Assembly (NCBI GenBank): GCA_933228895.1
Contig: OW121848.1
Coordinates: 133,938,615-134,002,614, forward strand
DNA: 64,000 nucleotides
From: Platycnemis pennipes
Lineage: Eukaryota > Arthropoda > Insecta > Odonata > Platycnemididae
Direction of reading: 5' to 3'
Below are positions 1 to 12,569 of the stretch, one piece after another. The notes under the pieces are model-generated. The model did no database searches and was not told the DNA's origin. It saw nothing but the letters and a program-made list of their open reading frames with translations. The translations under genes were made by a program, and so were the position numbers. Within the stretch, counting starts at the first letter, position 1. Each line of letters starts with the position of its first letter.

Positions 1-420
1 AAGCGAAGAACATTGGGGACAGCGGTTATTAAATGAGAACACCAACGCTTCTTCCTGCGAGGAAGTACACCTCCGCGGGAGGGTAAAAAGAGCTCTCATT
101 TTTAAATGGGATTTAACGCCCGCGGACCACGTGTTCAACCACCGGCGGTGCAGGTAGCACTTAAGGGAGTCCTCTCGCGCGGGAGAAACTACTCAATTGT
201 TTCTCTATCTGCTCACGTTCCAAACTCATCGGTCTCGGCTTCCGTCCGCTCTACTGCACTCTGCATACCGCCGGCGTCGTCCACGGACACTTGTCCCAGG
301 GAGTTCTTCCGTCCTCCCCCCGCAACACCTTGAACACGTGACCGGCAGTCTGACGAGAGGAGGTCACACGTGGGAACCTAAATGGACACAAATGGTATTG
401 TCCGAATAAAATTTTGAAAA
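1..420. other. GC-rich, CpG-containing segment, no gene recognised
   Basis: This stretch is clearly richer in G+C and CpG than the following AT-rich kilobase. Open frames of 70-75 codons occur here but look like a by-product of low stop density: they overlap in different frames and show no domain. It may be part of a larger island cut by the window edge. No splice or start signal fixes a gene. Confidence 0.4.
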
Positions 421-1085
421 ACACATACTCCAGCTTATGCGATTAGGGTCTCGATTGGCACAGGAAATGCCTGGTAGGGAATAAAACTGGTAATTTTTTC
501 CTCGTAAAAAAGTAATTTAGACGCTGAACCAAAAAAGAAAAACGTAAGTGCCATTAGGGAAATTAATAGGGTACACAGCTGAGGCCTTAAGGTCAAAGCA
601 GTGAAGGAAACAGTGTTTCCTTTACAATAGAAGCAAAAATATAATTTTAGTCAACCCATACGGAAGCAGGGGTTCATCCGGGAAGGAATCATCCTGCGTT
701 AATGATACGTTTTAGTACACATGCTCCTACAAAGAGCACAATGCAGTAAATAAGAAATTATTTTAAACAAGCTTGTGCTATTTGAATGTGCAAAAATATG
801 ATACCTTCAATTCATTCATAGTTCAACTTTCATATGCATTATGAGGGCATTAGGTATGTACTATGGGTGGCATATGCTTCACGGTGATAAAATTAATATT
901 TACTTATTGAAGGAACAGTTATTAAAGGAAACTTAAGATGTCCTTAAGACGTTCTAACACCTAACGTTGCACAAAATCGTGCAGGTTTACACCTTACAGT
1001 ATAATATTTTATCATATATTTTATCACATTTTATTTTATTTTTCTATAACCACGAACATTTATCAGCCCTATGATCGGTTGGACT
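421..1085. other. AT-rich intergenic or intronic DNA
   Basis: I see no open frame above background, no recognisable repeat family and no structured RNA here. Confidence 0.4.
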
Positions 1086-1089
1086 TTTC

Positions 1090-1290
1090 TCTCAATTCGA
1101 TTCTCCAAACGGATAATCCCTTCATTTCCATATTATTATTCTCTTCACATATTTCACTATTTGCTCCGAACATCTCATACGAGGTCTTTCGTCACTGCTC
1201 TTCCCATTGGCTTCTCCCACTTGCTCGTTTTCGTCAGATCATGATGTGTCAAAATGTGCCCCTGAGTCCTTTCAGCAGCTGTTTCATATA
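1090..1290 (-). mobile_element. Highly decayed RTE-like LINE 3' coding remnant
   Basis: Read on the minus strand, the segment gives pieces resembling the C-terminal block of the RTE-like LINE found better preserved at 34,570-34,905, including a GRGRPRMRY-like and a KYVKR-like stretch. Several frame breaks and stops interrupt it. The match is by eye and weak; it is the oldest-looking member of the family in the window. Confidence 0.3.
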
Positions 1291-1299
1291 TATGTTGTA

Positions 1300-4200
1300 T
1301 CCTTGGTCCATACCATCAATCCTCGTCATCTTCTGTTTTACGCCAAATATAAAATGCTTCCTGTCATTAACCCCTAAAAAAACAGCGAATTAACAGCCAA
1401 AAAACTGGTTTGTACTGCAATTTCCAACGCCAAACATTGACGTACACATGATCAGCAGTGATGCATGTAGTATAAAATGAGTGTTTTGCTGAGCTATTAC
1501 CCTCCACAACATGCTTTGAAGAAGGTTGATAGGGTATTGAGGAAATTTTGATTCAGTGTTAAACTCATAAGTGTAGGTTTAGACAGATATGAAATATTAC
1601 AAATAATTCCTAACACATAGCAGGGCAATTCTTTTTTTCACACATGGCCCTTCACTAGCTTACATAATTCTCGCAATACATAGGTAACACCTATTCTTAT
1701 TATTTAGATGAGTTGGGTGAGATATTAAAAAAAGATAAAAACAGTGTGATGACAAAAATTCTAGACGATGCCAGTCAGAAAAATTATACAAGGATGAAGT
1801 TCGGGATTAAGAAGAAAAATCAACGGATATTTTCAATGTCTTAAGAAAATCCGGTGGTTACGGTTGAATTTTAGAATATGTAAGTAAGCCTAATTATTAC
1901 TGTCATTAAGTTAAAATATTGCGAGAACAGTATTGAAATTGGGCTACAAATACCAGAGAAATTTAGCACGAAATCTACGGGACGATGAAAGAATATTTTA
2001 ACGGATAGAACGGAGGAAAAATGATGAAGCATTCAGCTGAATAAAGCAGGAAACAGGATTGTTGAAGTCAATAACGAGGAACCAGTGTGGGACAAAAAAT
2101 GCTAGGAGGAATGATGAGATGAGGATAGAAATATTATGTAGGTAGGAAGATTTTATTGCTGTAAAAGTAACAGAACGTACTCAGCCGGGCTGTTCACCTC
2201 GAAAAAACAATATCCATGGATTCTGACGAGATATCTTCGATTTCCATGCATTGGTATCTCTATGCCCCCATAGGTAATTGAAAAGCTGTTTTCTCTACCG
2301 AAAATGTAAATACGGCAAGTAAAACGGTTTCTAATCTACAGCTACACCTGTATTTTACCCTGTGAGTCGCTTGTGGTAGAAGGCAGTAGGTTACAGACCA
2401 TGGAGATAGGGATGGATGGATGAATTACGATGGATGAATAAAACCAGAAAACATGTGAAATTCATCCGCTCAATTACCCTATGGTGATGGATGATAAGCG
2501 TAAAATGTCATGAGATGGAAAAAAAAGTATTCGAAAGAGTAAGTCATTTTAAATGAATTTCATGAGTAGTGGGTAATATTTTCCTGAATGCCCAAATACG
2601 GGCCCAGATGCTAGAATACAAACATATGATTTACGGGATATGCTTAATGATAAGGTGTACGTGTTGCCTTCTGTAATACCCAAACTCGGCTCTCTCTAAT
2701 ACGTTCTTTCATGCATATCCACAGTTAACCACTTTAATTGTTATTTTCCGTTGGCTGAAATTTTCCATGGGTCATATTTGCATCTGTGGTGATTTCATTT
2801 TTAGGAAAGTGAAAAAAGCATGGAAATATTGAAAGACCATTGAAATGTAATTATGCCATAATCTCTCATGCGCTTTTGTCATTTTTTCTTATTCTTTGAT
2901 GGTGCTACTGCCAAATAGAACCCCTTCTTCCATTTTTCCATCCCATCCAATCCTTTTTCTTCAACCTCAAACCTCTAATCCTGCCGGATCCATCGTAGAA
3001 AAGGCTTGCCTATAGGCATTTTACCTGCTGGACCAAACTGACCCTTTAAGACCTTCTTCTGGAATCTTTTTCTGACGCACGCTGAAAGTGTTCTACCGAT
3101 CTAGTCATTGAAGTTTCATATGAATCGATTGTATGGCCTCCTTGCCCAGAGTACATATTACAACGCTATACCGGATTCTGAAGACATTCCCATCCTTTGA
3201 ACGCACAGAGATCCCTCGCAAATATTCCCTTTCAAAATTTTCAAATAGTTCGGCGGTCTTGGCTGCGATTGCCCATAACTCGCTTCGAAAGCTGCAATTT
3301 CATTAAATTATTTTGCTATACCATATTTACTTCTCAAATCACTTTTTAATGATGTAAATTATTACTGTAAAGCTATGACAGAGATAAAAGGTACGATTAG
3401 GTATGACTGTAGTTTGTAGCATAAATATATTGCGGAAAGGAAGAATTGAGGTTAGTTAAAAGTAGCTCCTTCCCACTTTTTATTTTAATAAAGTTAATAA
3501 TAATATATTTATTTCTCCAAAGCATACATAGAGATAGTTACAGATTCGAGCTCCAGGTGATCCCTAACGCATTTGCTTGTTGGTGGGGTCACATTGACAA
3601 GACTAAAGCAATACTAGATCTACATTTGCATATAATAATTGTTAGAAAAAAATGAAATATGATATGCTCCTTTTTACAGGAATATATTACACAAAAGTAA
3701 AAAACAAAGGATGTAGATTTCAACCAGCCAATAGCTTCCTAATCATATTTTCACTGGTAAAGAGAGCTTCACCTGGTTTTAACTAGTTTAATTTTCTTCT
3801 GCCACATCTTTCATTTACCGCACACACTATTCATGTTCACTGTTCATGTTTAAGCAATCGCAGAGTTAAATTGAGAATGTACTTACTCCGCAAATAAGTA
3901 CACAAGCGTGAAGCACATGAACGTTCCAAATTAAAATGTTTTTGGATGGTTCGGAGATGAAGATGATAGTAAGCGAGCAGGCCACCTGAACCGTAAAAGA
4001 TGAACTATGGATCCATCGGGGGAATTCGAAGAAGACGATAGAGCCGCGCTCAATTGAGACACCAAAGCGGGCGGTGCGGCGGTCTGCCTTCGCTCCAACG
4101 GTCGTTTTTCATTGTGCGACCGTGAAAGTAAGTGCCGTTTTCCGGACCCGGAGTCACTCGGCGGAGAGTGGAATATTAAGAGCCGCCTTCGAAGCAAGAT

Positions 4201-5540
4201 GATGATAATGGTGATGATATCCCTCCCCACTGCAGGAAAAGAAGGTAAGACCGCGTGGGCAGGCTGTCCGTCGATAAATAATTCGCCTCATTAGCATCCA
4301 TGGGGAAGAACGATTTGAGACCCACCACACGACCACAGATCACAGTAATTTCGAAAGCGAAGCAGTCGTGCTTACTCTGCTCCCGTTCCGAAACGAAACG
4401 GTTCCGACGTACAGGTGATGTTCAATCGCTTGCATTTTTCTCCAACCTTACATTGTACACCCAACATATCCCCACCCTCGTGCAACACATTTTCCCGTAT
4501 TTGTCCAAACGGTTGGGAGTAGCCGATGGCTAAATGTATAACGATTTATGCACTGAAAATTTTGATTTAAAAATTTCATTCAGCTCTCTCCGACAATTGG
4601 TGGTTTTCCAAACACCCAAGGACATGAGAGTAAGTTACACCGGTTACGGTAAAGAGTTGAGAAATTTTGTATAAAAAAATGTCTTTTTCTAGGTAACTCT
4701 GGTATTTCATCAATTTTATAAACAACGGGATTAAGCCGATATGGAGTTCTGGTAGGGAAGGATATTCCTGCTTGTTATTAAGGTCAACTGCAGCAATAAT
4801 TCAAATAACAGGGTTTTTGAGGAAAGGGTACGAAGGGCTAGATCGTTTTCCAGTGAATCTTGTAGCCTCCCCGGAGGATCTGGTCCCTAAGAAAAAAAAC
4901 AACACGGTTATCTCGATGTAATTGACCAAATCGGTTCTCCCGAGTTTAAACACTACACTTCCGATCAAGCACTTTGACCTCTGGGCTACGACGTCATCTT
5001 TCTATTGGGTAAATGGCATCGTTTAACCAAACACAAATAAAGCATTAAGTCATGTGACATAAATGTGAGTAAATAATTTCAGCGCGGCATGTATTTCAAT
5101 ACACTCATTCGGCAAATAGCAGTGTACTGTGTAAACATTGACTTCCTAAATAAAAGACATACTGATCTCTTTTTCTGTTCGTAACACAATGCGTTCAATT
5201 ACGCTGTGGAAAACAGTTGTAGCAAATTGTTGTGAAACGCGTAGTTGGTCCCACTAAACCTGTGAAAGATTACTAAATGCTTTATTTGAGGAAAAAATAG
5301 TGACCCCCTCCGCCGAATCAAGGCAATAAAGGGAAAATTTTCAAATTCAAGTATTCAAGTATTTCAAATATATAAGGGTAATTAATCCTTAATCGACAAA
5401 AATTCGTAATATTGTATATCACGAATTTAGGCCGAAAAACCTCAAAGCAATAAAAACGAAACATTCGTTTTTATTGGTTTGAGGAGAACACAAATAGAGC
5501 AGGGGAGAATAAGAGTTGATGAACATCCGAAAAATGGAAA
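1300..5540. other. Non-genic stretch with one GC-rich island (about 3,950-4,530)
   Basis: Mostly AT-rich DNA without recognisable coding sequence. A GGATGGAT-type short repeat lies near 2,411-2,445. The part from about 3,950 to 4,530 is GC-rich with open frames of 60-99 codons on both strands; they overlap each other and carry no domain, so I do not call them genes. The minus strand at 2,900-3,300 has a loosely open, pyrimidine/purine-biased look that I could not assign to a family. Confidence 0.4.
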
Positions 5541-5544
5541 CTTA

Positions 5545-5800
5545 GGGATAGGGTTCCTGTGGCTACTAGCGCACTTTCCTCCTATCCTTAAGACTCTGGT
5601 TCGAATTCAGGCGGCAGAAGAGAATATCCATCGCTATTAGGGCTACTGTTTGAGTGCCGCAAGGACGGCAATTCAAGTTCAGTAATCCGTCCGTCGGATG
5701 GGACGTTAAACCTCAAACCCGTTCCTACCTGTTCTAAAAAACGCAAATGACTTTAGCAGCTGGTCGCCTATGCCGGCACAACTACGAAAAAGAAATTGCG
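5545..5800 (+). mobile_element. Decayed copy of the tRNA-derived SINE
   Basis: The copy shares with the best SINE (40,368-40,696) a promoter B-box-like GGTTCGAATTC and the body motifs GGCAATTCAAGTTCAGTA, CCGTCCGTCGGATGGGACGT and GCTGGTCGCCT. The order of motifs is the same. Divergence and small indels show it is old. The plus-strand orientation follows from motif order. Confidence 0.8.
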
Positions 5801-6945
5801 ATCAAGCACCGCCTGGGGCAGCTACCTTAAAGACGATTGCCGGAACGGAATACCTATCGATTGAGAGGAGCTATTTCTCACTCGATGGTGATTCTTCATT
5901 TTCGCTTTCCTCAGGCAAAGCAAAAAAGTGGATAAATTGACTAACAACTACAAATTGGCGATGTCCGTGAATTCAAAAATGGTTTGCGCAATGTCTGGAG
6001 GAGAAGCATGTGGTGGTTTCTTTAATGGAGGGTACATAAAGAGGAACCAGACGAGCTTCTCAGGCGTTTTCCATACTTATATGTTGGTCGAATTCGTAAT
6101 AGCTGAGGAACTGCTTGAAAAAAAAGAATTTGGCTGTTCCGCTTCTCCTTAAAACTTGACTTATAGCCCGGTGCTCCTGATGAATTGCCCGTTATGAAAT
6201 CACACGAAAGAAATTCGCAACCGGTTTTTCAGCATTTGAAAGGGAAAATTTTTATTCGATAATACCTACACCTCAACATTTTCGGTCAGTTATTACATTC
6301 TCCGAACAATTATAGAAAAAAAACTAGTCATCCAATATGTTTTTTGTGGGATTGAGAAAATTATAATAATTAACTCAATCTTTGCATGCTAACCGCCGAA
6401 TATAGAATGAGAAAATAAATCTAATCTTATTTGAAGGAGGGTCAATATTTAAATTCGGAGAACATTTCTCATCCAAAGATTTAGTCTACCTATATCGTCT
6501 ATATCAACAAGGCATTTGGATATTTTTACACATCAATATCTCAACATACTAAATTCTCATCCACCGAAGTAAATTTCAACATTAAGAGACAGCATCGATA
6601 ATTTGTGTCCAACTTTTATCACGAATGCTCCACCTTGCTTTTGAGGGTTTTTCCGTCCTAATACTAAACCCCGCGATATGTGAAACTCACATGTCATTCT
6701 AAAAAGACTACCTCTCTCCTTTTTTGCGGTGTGCATTTTTTCCGAATGTTTTCTGGAATCTAGGGTAGTATGCACTCTTAGGTTAGCTGTACGTGTCCAG
6801 AATGATAACTTTCGGAATTGACCCCGGGACCCTGTGTCAGGCGTAGTTCCTAAGAATGGGCTGCTACGCTGTTGAACTTTAACTTATCCAATAAACTTTA
6901 TCTATGGATGCAAAAATTCCACTAGATTTCGTGAGAATCCTCAGA
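5801..6945. other. Non-genic stretch
   Basis: Short open frames only (at most 74 codons at 5,928-6,152). No repeat family or RNA recognised. Confidence 0.35.
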
Positions 6946-6950
6946 TGTTT

Positions 6951-7433
6951 TTTATCCACAGGAATATTTACCTTATTTCAAGCATTTTTTCATCTTTTCT
7001 CGAAAAGGTATTGCGTTTGTGTTATAACCCTAAATTTCTGACTTATAATAGGTGGATTTTTCCCTAAAAAATCATAAAATCCACCAATCCACATCATCAT
7101 CTGTGCCCTGCATATTATAAGCTCAATGTTAACTGATACAAAACAAGGAAATGTCATTATTTTTTCCTAAATATGTCGTTTAAATGGTGCTCGGATTTTA
7201 TTTATTCATAGGAATATTCACCTTGATTCAAGCATTCTTTCATCTTTGCTCGATAAGACATCAGCGTTTATGTTATAGCCCGTTATTTCCGGCTTATAAT
7301 AGGTGGATTTTTCCCTAAAAAATCATAAAATCCAGCATATAGCTTTGCCCTGCATCTTATAAGCTCAATGTCAACTGATCAACAATGTGGAAATGTCATT
7401 ATTTTTTTCCTAAATATGTGGTTTAAATGGTGC
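6951..7433. repeat. Diverged tandem duplication, period about 245-250 bp
   Basis: Two units lie head to tail, about 6,951-7,190 and 7,200-7,433. Shared blocks in the same order include GGAATATT(T/C)ACCTT, CTTATAATAGGTGGATTTTT, CCCTAAAAAATCATAAAATCC, TTATAAGCTCAATGT, and CTAAATATGT(C/G)GTTTAAATGGTGC. Offsets between matched blocks are 250, 251 and 243 bases, so indels have accumulated. There is no coding frame. It could be a two-unit remnant of a satellite or a local duplication. Confidence 0.85.
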
Positions 7434-7639
7434 GTCTTGTATGTCCGTGTGTCTTACAAGCCTAAAGATACGATCGTCGATTCTAGTACCTATATATTAG
7501 TCACTTGCATCATGAATAACTTCAATATTAAATGTTTACTTGCGACTTAGTTTGATGAAAAAGCACACGAATCCTGTAGGGGATAATTCCATTCAAAAAC
7601 CCCGGTCTTTTATTTTAAGCCAGGGAATGATTTGATTTG

Positions 7640-8940
7640 TAGGTGACAATTACAGCATCAAAGCGTTTCATTTTAACGGGGAACGGGGGTGAGGGGAGGG
7701 AAGATATTTGGAAATATTCATACTTTTTCGTTCCGCTTCTTCTCAAAGTCGGAAGCGTCATTACCCGGGAGCACGCTCCCCATCGTCAATTAACTCGGCA
7801 CGCGCACTCAAGGAGTCACAGAACAAAAGAAAGACGACGCCCGCCGTCGGGCACGCTCCATTATCCCCGGTGCACTCCGCATCGTAAGACATGGACCGCA
7901 CGACGAACAGAAAAAAAGGAAAAATATTCAAGACGCGGTCACACTCTTCGTTTATGGCTCAGATGTCCCACCGGCTTCCCTCCCTTCATTAACTCCAGCG
8001 TTTCTTTTTTCTCTCCTTTCATTTCCTTCCCATTCCGAAGAATCGAGTCCTCGCCGAGACCACCAAGCCCACCGCACCTTTTTAAAACCATTATGACGGG
8101 ATGAAAACCTCTCCCTCTCACCGAATACCCTCCCCTCTTCCACCTTGCTTTCACATTCTCGCCACCATTCTTCCCGCATCCCCCACTAAACCCTCCAGAA
8201 ACCACCGAAACGCGTATCATTTCTATTTCCTCGAGAGAGAGAGAGAATGGGGGAAAAGAGAGACTAAACTTCCACCTCGGCGAACTCCTCGACTCTCGCC
8301 CCGCGAACCTTGCTCTCTTTCTACTTTTCACCTGTCCCCCACCCGCTCTCACCCCCTTACATTTCCATCGGGCAATTTGTCTTGGGATCGCCGTCGGGAA
8401 GGAAATGGAGGCAACAGGAAGAAGAAGAAGAAGAGGGAGCGTGCGAGCTATCTCCTCTCCATTCCGAACGCTTTTTCCGTTATTTTATGCGGGGCCTTTG
8501 TCAGGGAGCACGTGGTACCACCTCTCCCGCTCGGGGTGAGTGTTGGAAACGATGGCGGAGGGCAATCTTTTATTTTTTTTGTTTTCCTTTTATCTCTTAA
8601 GGGGTGGGTTTCAGAGGTGCGTAGACAGTAGATGGAGAGAGGGAGAGAGAGATTTGTGAGAAAATGTGAGTGGATAGTACCCACTGGATACACTTCCAGG
8701 GTGGAAGGGAGGCTTCCTTCCTCGTGTTGTCCACCTCCTCACCACTTCCTCCTGCTTCCTTATGAGTGGAGACCAGCGTTCGGGGAAAACGCGTTCAATT
8801 TACGTGGACGGGGGACACTTGAGTTATTGTTTGGCGTGAAATGCTTCCACCTCAATCCCCCCCGAATCTCCCAGGCTGGTCGGCTGGAGGGGACGGGGGA
8901 GAAGAAATGGAGAAGAGAATGGATGCGTTTTTTCATCCAC
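7640..8940. other. Large GC-rich island with strand-biased purine/pyrimidine tracts
   Basis: About 1.3 kb of GC-rich, CpG-containing DNA. The plus strand is pyrimidine-rich around 7,960-8,220 and alternates with purine-rich blocks (GA repeat near 8,235, GAAGAA near 8,420, GAGA near 8,632-8,652). Open frames of up to 176 codons occur on both strands and in several frames at once, giving low-complexity Arg/Pro/Ser-rich translations without domains. I read them as chance frames in stop-poor DNA. A promoter or first exon is possible but nothing proves it. Confidence 0.5.
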
Positions 8941-9111
8941 TGAAGGGGAGAAACGGTTGCTTCCCGTGGTAGTGGAAAAGAATTGATATCAGTTCCGAAT
9001 CCAGATAATAATTCCGTCGAAGCGACCCTCTCCTGAAGGATTCCAGTTAAACGCAGGGTAGAGAGAGCAATTACCAATAATAAAAACTGCAGAGAAGGAG
9101 ACTTGACCAAC

Positions 9112-9202
9112 GTATCTACATCTACTCTGTACTTGTCGATTAAGTCCCTAGATAAGTCTACAGGGAGTGCCATGTCGGGAGTGCCTGGCAGAGGGTAGAG
9201 CA
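9112..9202 (-). repeat. Possible LINE 3'-end fragment related to LINE-A
   Basis: The plus strand begins with ATCTACATCTAC, the complement of a GATGTA tail, followed some 60 bases later by GAGTGCCTGGCAGAGGGT. This parallels the order tail - GTGTGTGGCAGGGGGT in LINE-A copies. The intervening part differs, so it may be a sister subfamily or a very old copy. Confidence 0.35.
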
Positions 9203-9249
9203 CTTCATCATCTATGCATTATTTACGCATGAGTACTGGCAGGAACTTA

Positions 9250-9350
9250 TTTCGGCAGAACGTTGGGGACTCCGGAGTTGGCATTAGGTTTTCTTCAAAC
9301 GAAAGGCGTCAAGAGGTCAGCTGTTTGAAGCCTCAAGTAACGAGTTATTA
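9250..9350 (-). mobile_element. Minus-strand fragment of the tRNA-derived SINE
   Basis: The reverse complement contains GACGCCTTTCGTTTGAAGA followed by CTAATGCCAACTCCG, matching the SINE body block GGCGCCTTTCGTTAAGAGTA - CTAATGCCGACGCCG. Only the central-3' part survives. Confidence 0.6.
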
Positions 9351-11410
9351 AGCTATTTCCTGACATTGCTCTCTCGATGTAGGAAAAGAGGAACTATTCA
9401 AAAAGTCCCTCATTATCGATTTACCGATAACCTCCTTCCTAGATCAGTATCCACGACTGAACCACTTTAATATTCTCGAAAACATGCCAAATTTTAACCC
9501 TCGTTTTCACAAACTAGTCGGATTAATTGGGGTTAAAGATCAAACTGACTGAAATAAATAAATCTATTCCGTTTTGTTCCCTGTATTGGTTTGAAAGGAT
9601 AAGATTATATTCCATGTTGGGAACAAAATTTTTGGGTATTGTAAATGAAAAACTCAAAAATCGCCTAAATTAAATCCTTCAAATGCGCCGATAAAGTAAA
9701 ATAACTATTTTTTCTCATGTGTAAATAAGAGTAGTACATCACGGGTAAGACACAAACATTTATCACAAATCGACCATAAAAATGGAGAAAGAAGTAAAGA
9801 TAAAACTATCACAGCAAGTAAAATATATAACCTTCCTTCGAAATATTCCAAAAGTATGGACTTGTTTCAATTTTTTAAGGTTTTACAATAATAATTGTTA
9901 AAAAGATTCATTTAGTGTCTTTTATGGAAAATATAAAACGCGATGTATGAGTCTACAGTGCTTCCATAATCGAGGGCAACAAATCCGATGCTTTTTCGAC
10001 TCAGCACTAAAACCCATTGGAATAATTCGTTAAACGAGCTCTTTTGACAATACCATCTGGTAGAACAGCAAGGTGTAACTTTCTCAGGACAAGCTTCGAT
10101 TAAGACGTGAAGTGTCAAACAAAGCATTTTCCTTCCACCCCCGTAAACTCAGAGCACTCTCGCCGAGCTCCATCGGTGCTTCTCTCCAATGAAAGATAAG
10201 GTATGCCTGGAGACGTGGAGAACACGGAAAAATGGCTTTTGCTGATTTCACGGTTGAAAAAGTACATGGTAACTAAACATGCATTAGACATTATCTTTAA
10301 TTTACGCAACCATTTGCTATAACTGTTCACAACGATCAGTGGTCAAATTCATCAAATTCATTAGCAATGCACAGGAGACATGTGGGTGACATTAGGAGTT
10401 AAAATAAACTTCACATAAGAGTTGTAATGCCTTGAATCAATTACGAACATTTAGAATGAATCAGTATTTAATGACTGTTTATTTTTTAATATCAATATAT
10501 AATATATTTAGATATAACAATATTAACAAAATTATAATTTGATGGGTTTATGATAGCAATTTTGCGAGGGAACTGTAGGTACTCGTAATAGCTATTTTTC
10601 TGAAAGAAGTCGCACCTTGCCTTCCTTTCTGTTAGCGAGAAATAATGTCACCATAATTGCAGGCTTTGCCATTATTTTCACTTGCAGCGAGACAAGACAA
10701 AGCGAATGAATCAATCGAGGCATTGATCAAGATGAAAATTAGTGCCGCAACTAATTCTTTCAATTCTCTGCGCCGTAAATCTTGAGGACTCCTCTTCCTC
10801 AACGTCGACGGACGTCCATCTGTTGCTCTCTTTCTTGGGTTTTGACTAGAGGCGAGATAGCGCATTAAAACGGTCATGACTAGGCATTATCCTGTCCAAA
10901 GAAATGCTCGACATGATCAACGGGTGTCTCGCGAGGCAGACTGAAACAAATGACGCAACCGGCTCAAATGATCCACAGCTCATCGAATCATCGTTTTTTT
11001 ATGCTCTTTATATTTTCGACATTTTTCGTCCGCCCTCAGCAGCGATACTGATAACATCTCTTTAGGTCCCCTCGGATAATGGCACATCGCTGCCTTCTGT
11101 TCAGCCGAGCCACTTGTTCTTGTACTCTCACAATGCTGCCATATATTAGTTATTTGCTCGTTAAATTTTCTCATTTCCTCGAGTTTAACCAATTCTCATA
11201 CAAGAGTAAAGCGCTTTCTCTTACTTGGGTACAAATATTCATGTCAACAATCCTTTTGATAATATTCTGAGCTGTTAAAATTAAAAACATCATCTCTTTC
11301 AGCGTCTAACGAGACTACTGAGTTTTAAATTCAACAAATTAAACTTGACTGCAAATTAGAACAGTAATAAGAAAATTTTTGCCATAGCAACTCATTTTTT
11401 ATGACGTAAT
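9351..11410. other. Non-genic AT-rich stretch
   Basis: No frame longer than 81 codons and no family recognised. The region around 10,440-10,560 is very AT-rich. Confidence 0.4.
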
Positions 11411-11415
11411 CATAA

Positions 11416-11456
11416 TCCAATGCTTTACCTACGTATCCTGTAGGTAAAGCATTGGA
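11416..11456. repeat. Perfect inverted repeat, 17-bp arms, 7-base loop
   Basis: The arms TCCAATGCTTTACCTAC (11,416-11,432) and its exact reverse complement (11,440-11,456) flank the loop GTATCCT. Nothing coding surrounds it. It may be a foldback remnant of a small DNA transposon or a local inversion; no target duplication is evident. Confidence 0.9.
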
Positions 11457-11913
11457 CTACTGCCAGCAGGTACTATGTTGGAAGAGAACTTTGGAGAATA
11501 AGCACAGTTAATATGAGAAAAGTAAGCTCCGCAACGAAACAAGTTAAACGTTTTTGGGTATCAGATATTTTCTATAATAACTACTTACAACTCCGGAAAG
11601 GGACACTTTTCATACTCTGATGGCATCAATCAATCGGTCGTTGGACTTGTTAGTGTTCGAGGTGATTTTTGGAACGATTCTCAGGTAGCACCATTTTTCT
11701 AATTTAATGAGTGGTTATAACATACCAATGCTAAGCTACGTGATGAACGAAGCTGGAGGTTCGAACCATTTTATTCAAGTGATGGGATAAGTTAGACAAT
11801 GAATTGAAACTATGATGCTGTTCGAAAAATACAAGGTACTTGAAGAACCTACATCATGTTTTTAGTGCTCTAATGGAAAAGGCTTTGCCAAATAGTCTAT
11901 TCCCAATTACATT

Positions 11914-12563
11914 TATCTACACCTACATCTACACGATACCCTGTAAGCCACCAAGAGGGTGTGTGGCAGGGGGTGAAGATCTCCAAGTATGCACTATTCA
12001 AATGCAAACAAGCAACTATAGGGTCTCATGCAACTAGATTGTTAGTATCTATAGTATTTACGGGATTAATACATGCATCATGCACTACAGACTACTCTAA
12101 AATATTTCCCCTACCTATCCCTTTGCTATGCTGCCTATTCTGTTCTCTTATAGTACGGGGGAAAATGCCATTTTGAATCTATCAGTACGACAATCTATTT
12201 CTCTAATCTTACTTATCCGATCGAATCTAGGCGGTGAATACGCTGGTGTTTTTAATATGTGCCTAACATCTTTAGTAAAGCTATCCGATTGAAATTTTTC
12301 TAATAGATTTAATCTGTACTTTAACCTACGTTCTGATAATGATTCCCACCCTAATTCTTATATAAATTCTGAAACACTACTCAACCATTCGTAACACATT
12401 TTAACGAACCTAGCTGCTCTAAGCTGCACACTGTCTAGTTCTCTGATCAAACCTAATTCATTCGGATCCCATACACTGGCTGCATACTCAAGGTGGGGCC
12501 TAACTAGAGAAAAGTAACATTGCTCTTTTAAGCCCATTACCTGTTCTTTCAATTGACAAGACA
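11914..12563 (-). mobile_element. LINE-A: 5'-truncated non-LTR retrotransposon, C-terminal ORF2 plus 3' end
   Basis: Read on the minus strand, the segment encodes the C-terminal part of a LINE reverse-transcriptase protein. It starts with SLVRPHLEYAASVWDP, then LDSVQLRAARFV. After a TAA stop at about 12,358 it continues with ELGWESLSERRL and, after a frame break, a PRTIREQN block. That order (VRP-LEYA-W-P, then W-SL-RR, then PRTI-WN-like) is typical of CR1/Jockey-related LINEs. The 3' UTR follows, with the family-specific segment GGTGTGTGGCAGGGGGTGAAG on the plus strand, and the element ends in a GATGTA-repeat tail (complement at 11,916-11,933). The 5' truncation near 12,563, one stop and one indel make it a dead copy. 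It is the key copy because it joins the dispersed 3' repeat to a coding region. Confidence 0.85.
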
Positions 12564-12569
12564 TCAACG

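Noticed and set aside
2900..3300. Loosely open minus-strand region that might be an old transposon protein
   Set aside because: Several frame changes and stops, and no motif that I can tie to a family.
8101..8631. 176-codon plus-strand open frame
   Set aside because: Overlaps frames of similar length on both strands in a purine/pyrimidine-biased island; translation is low complexity.
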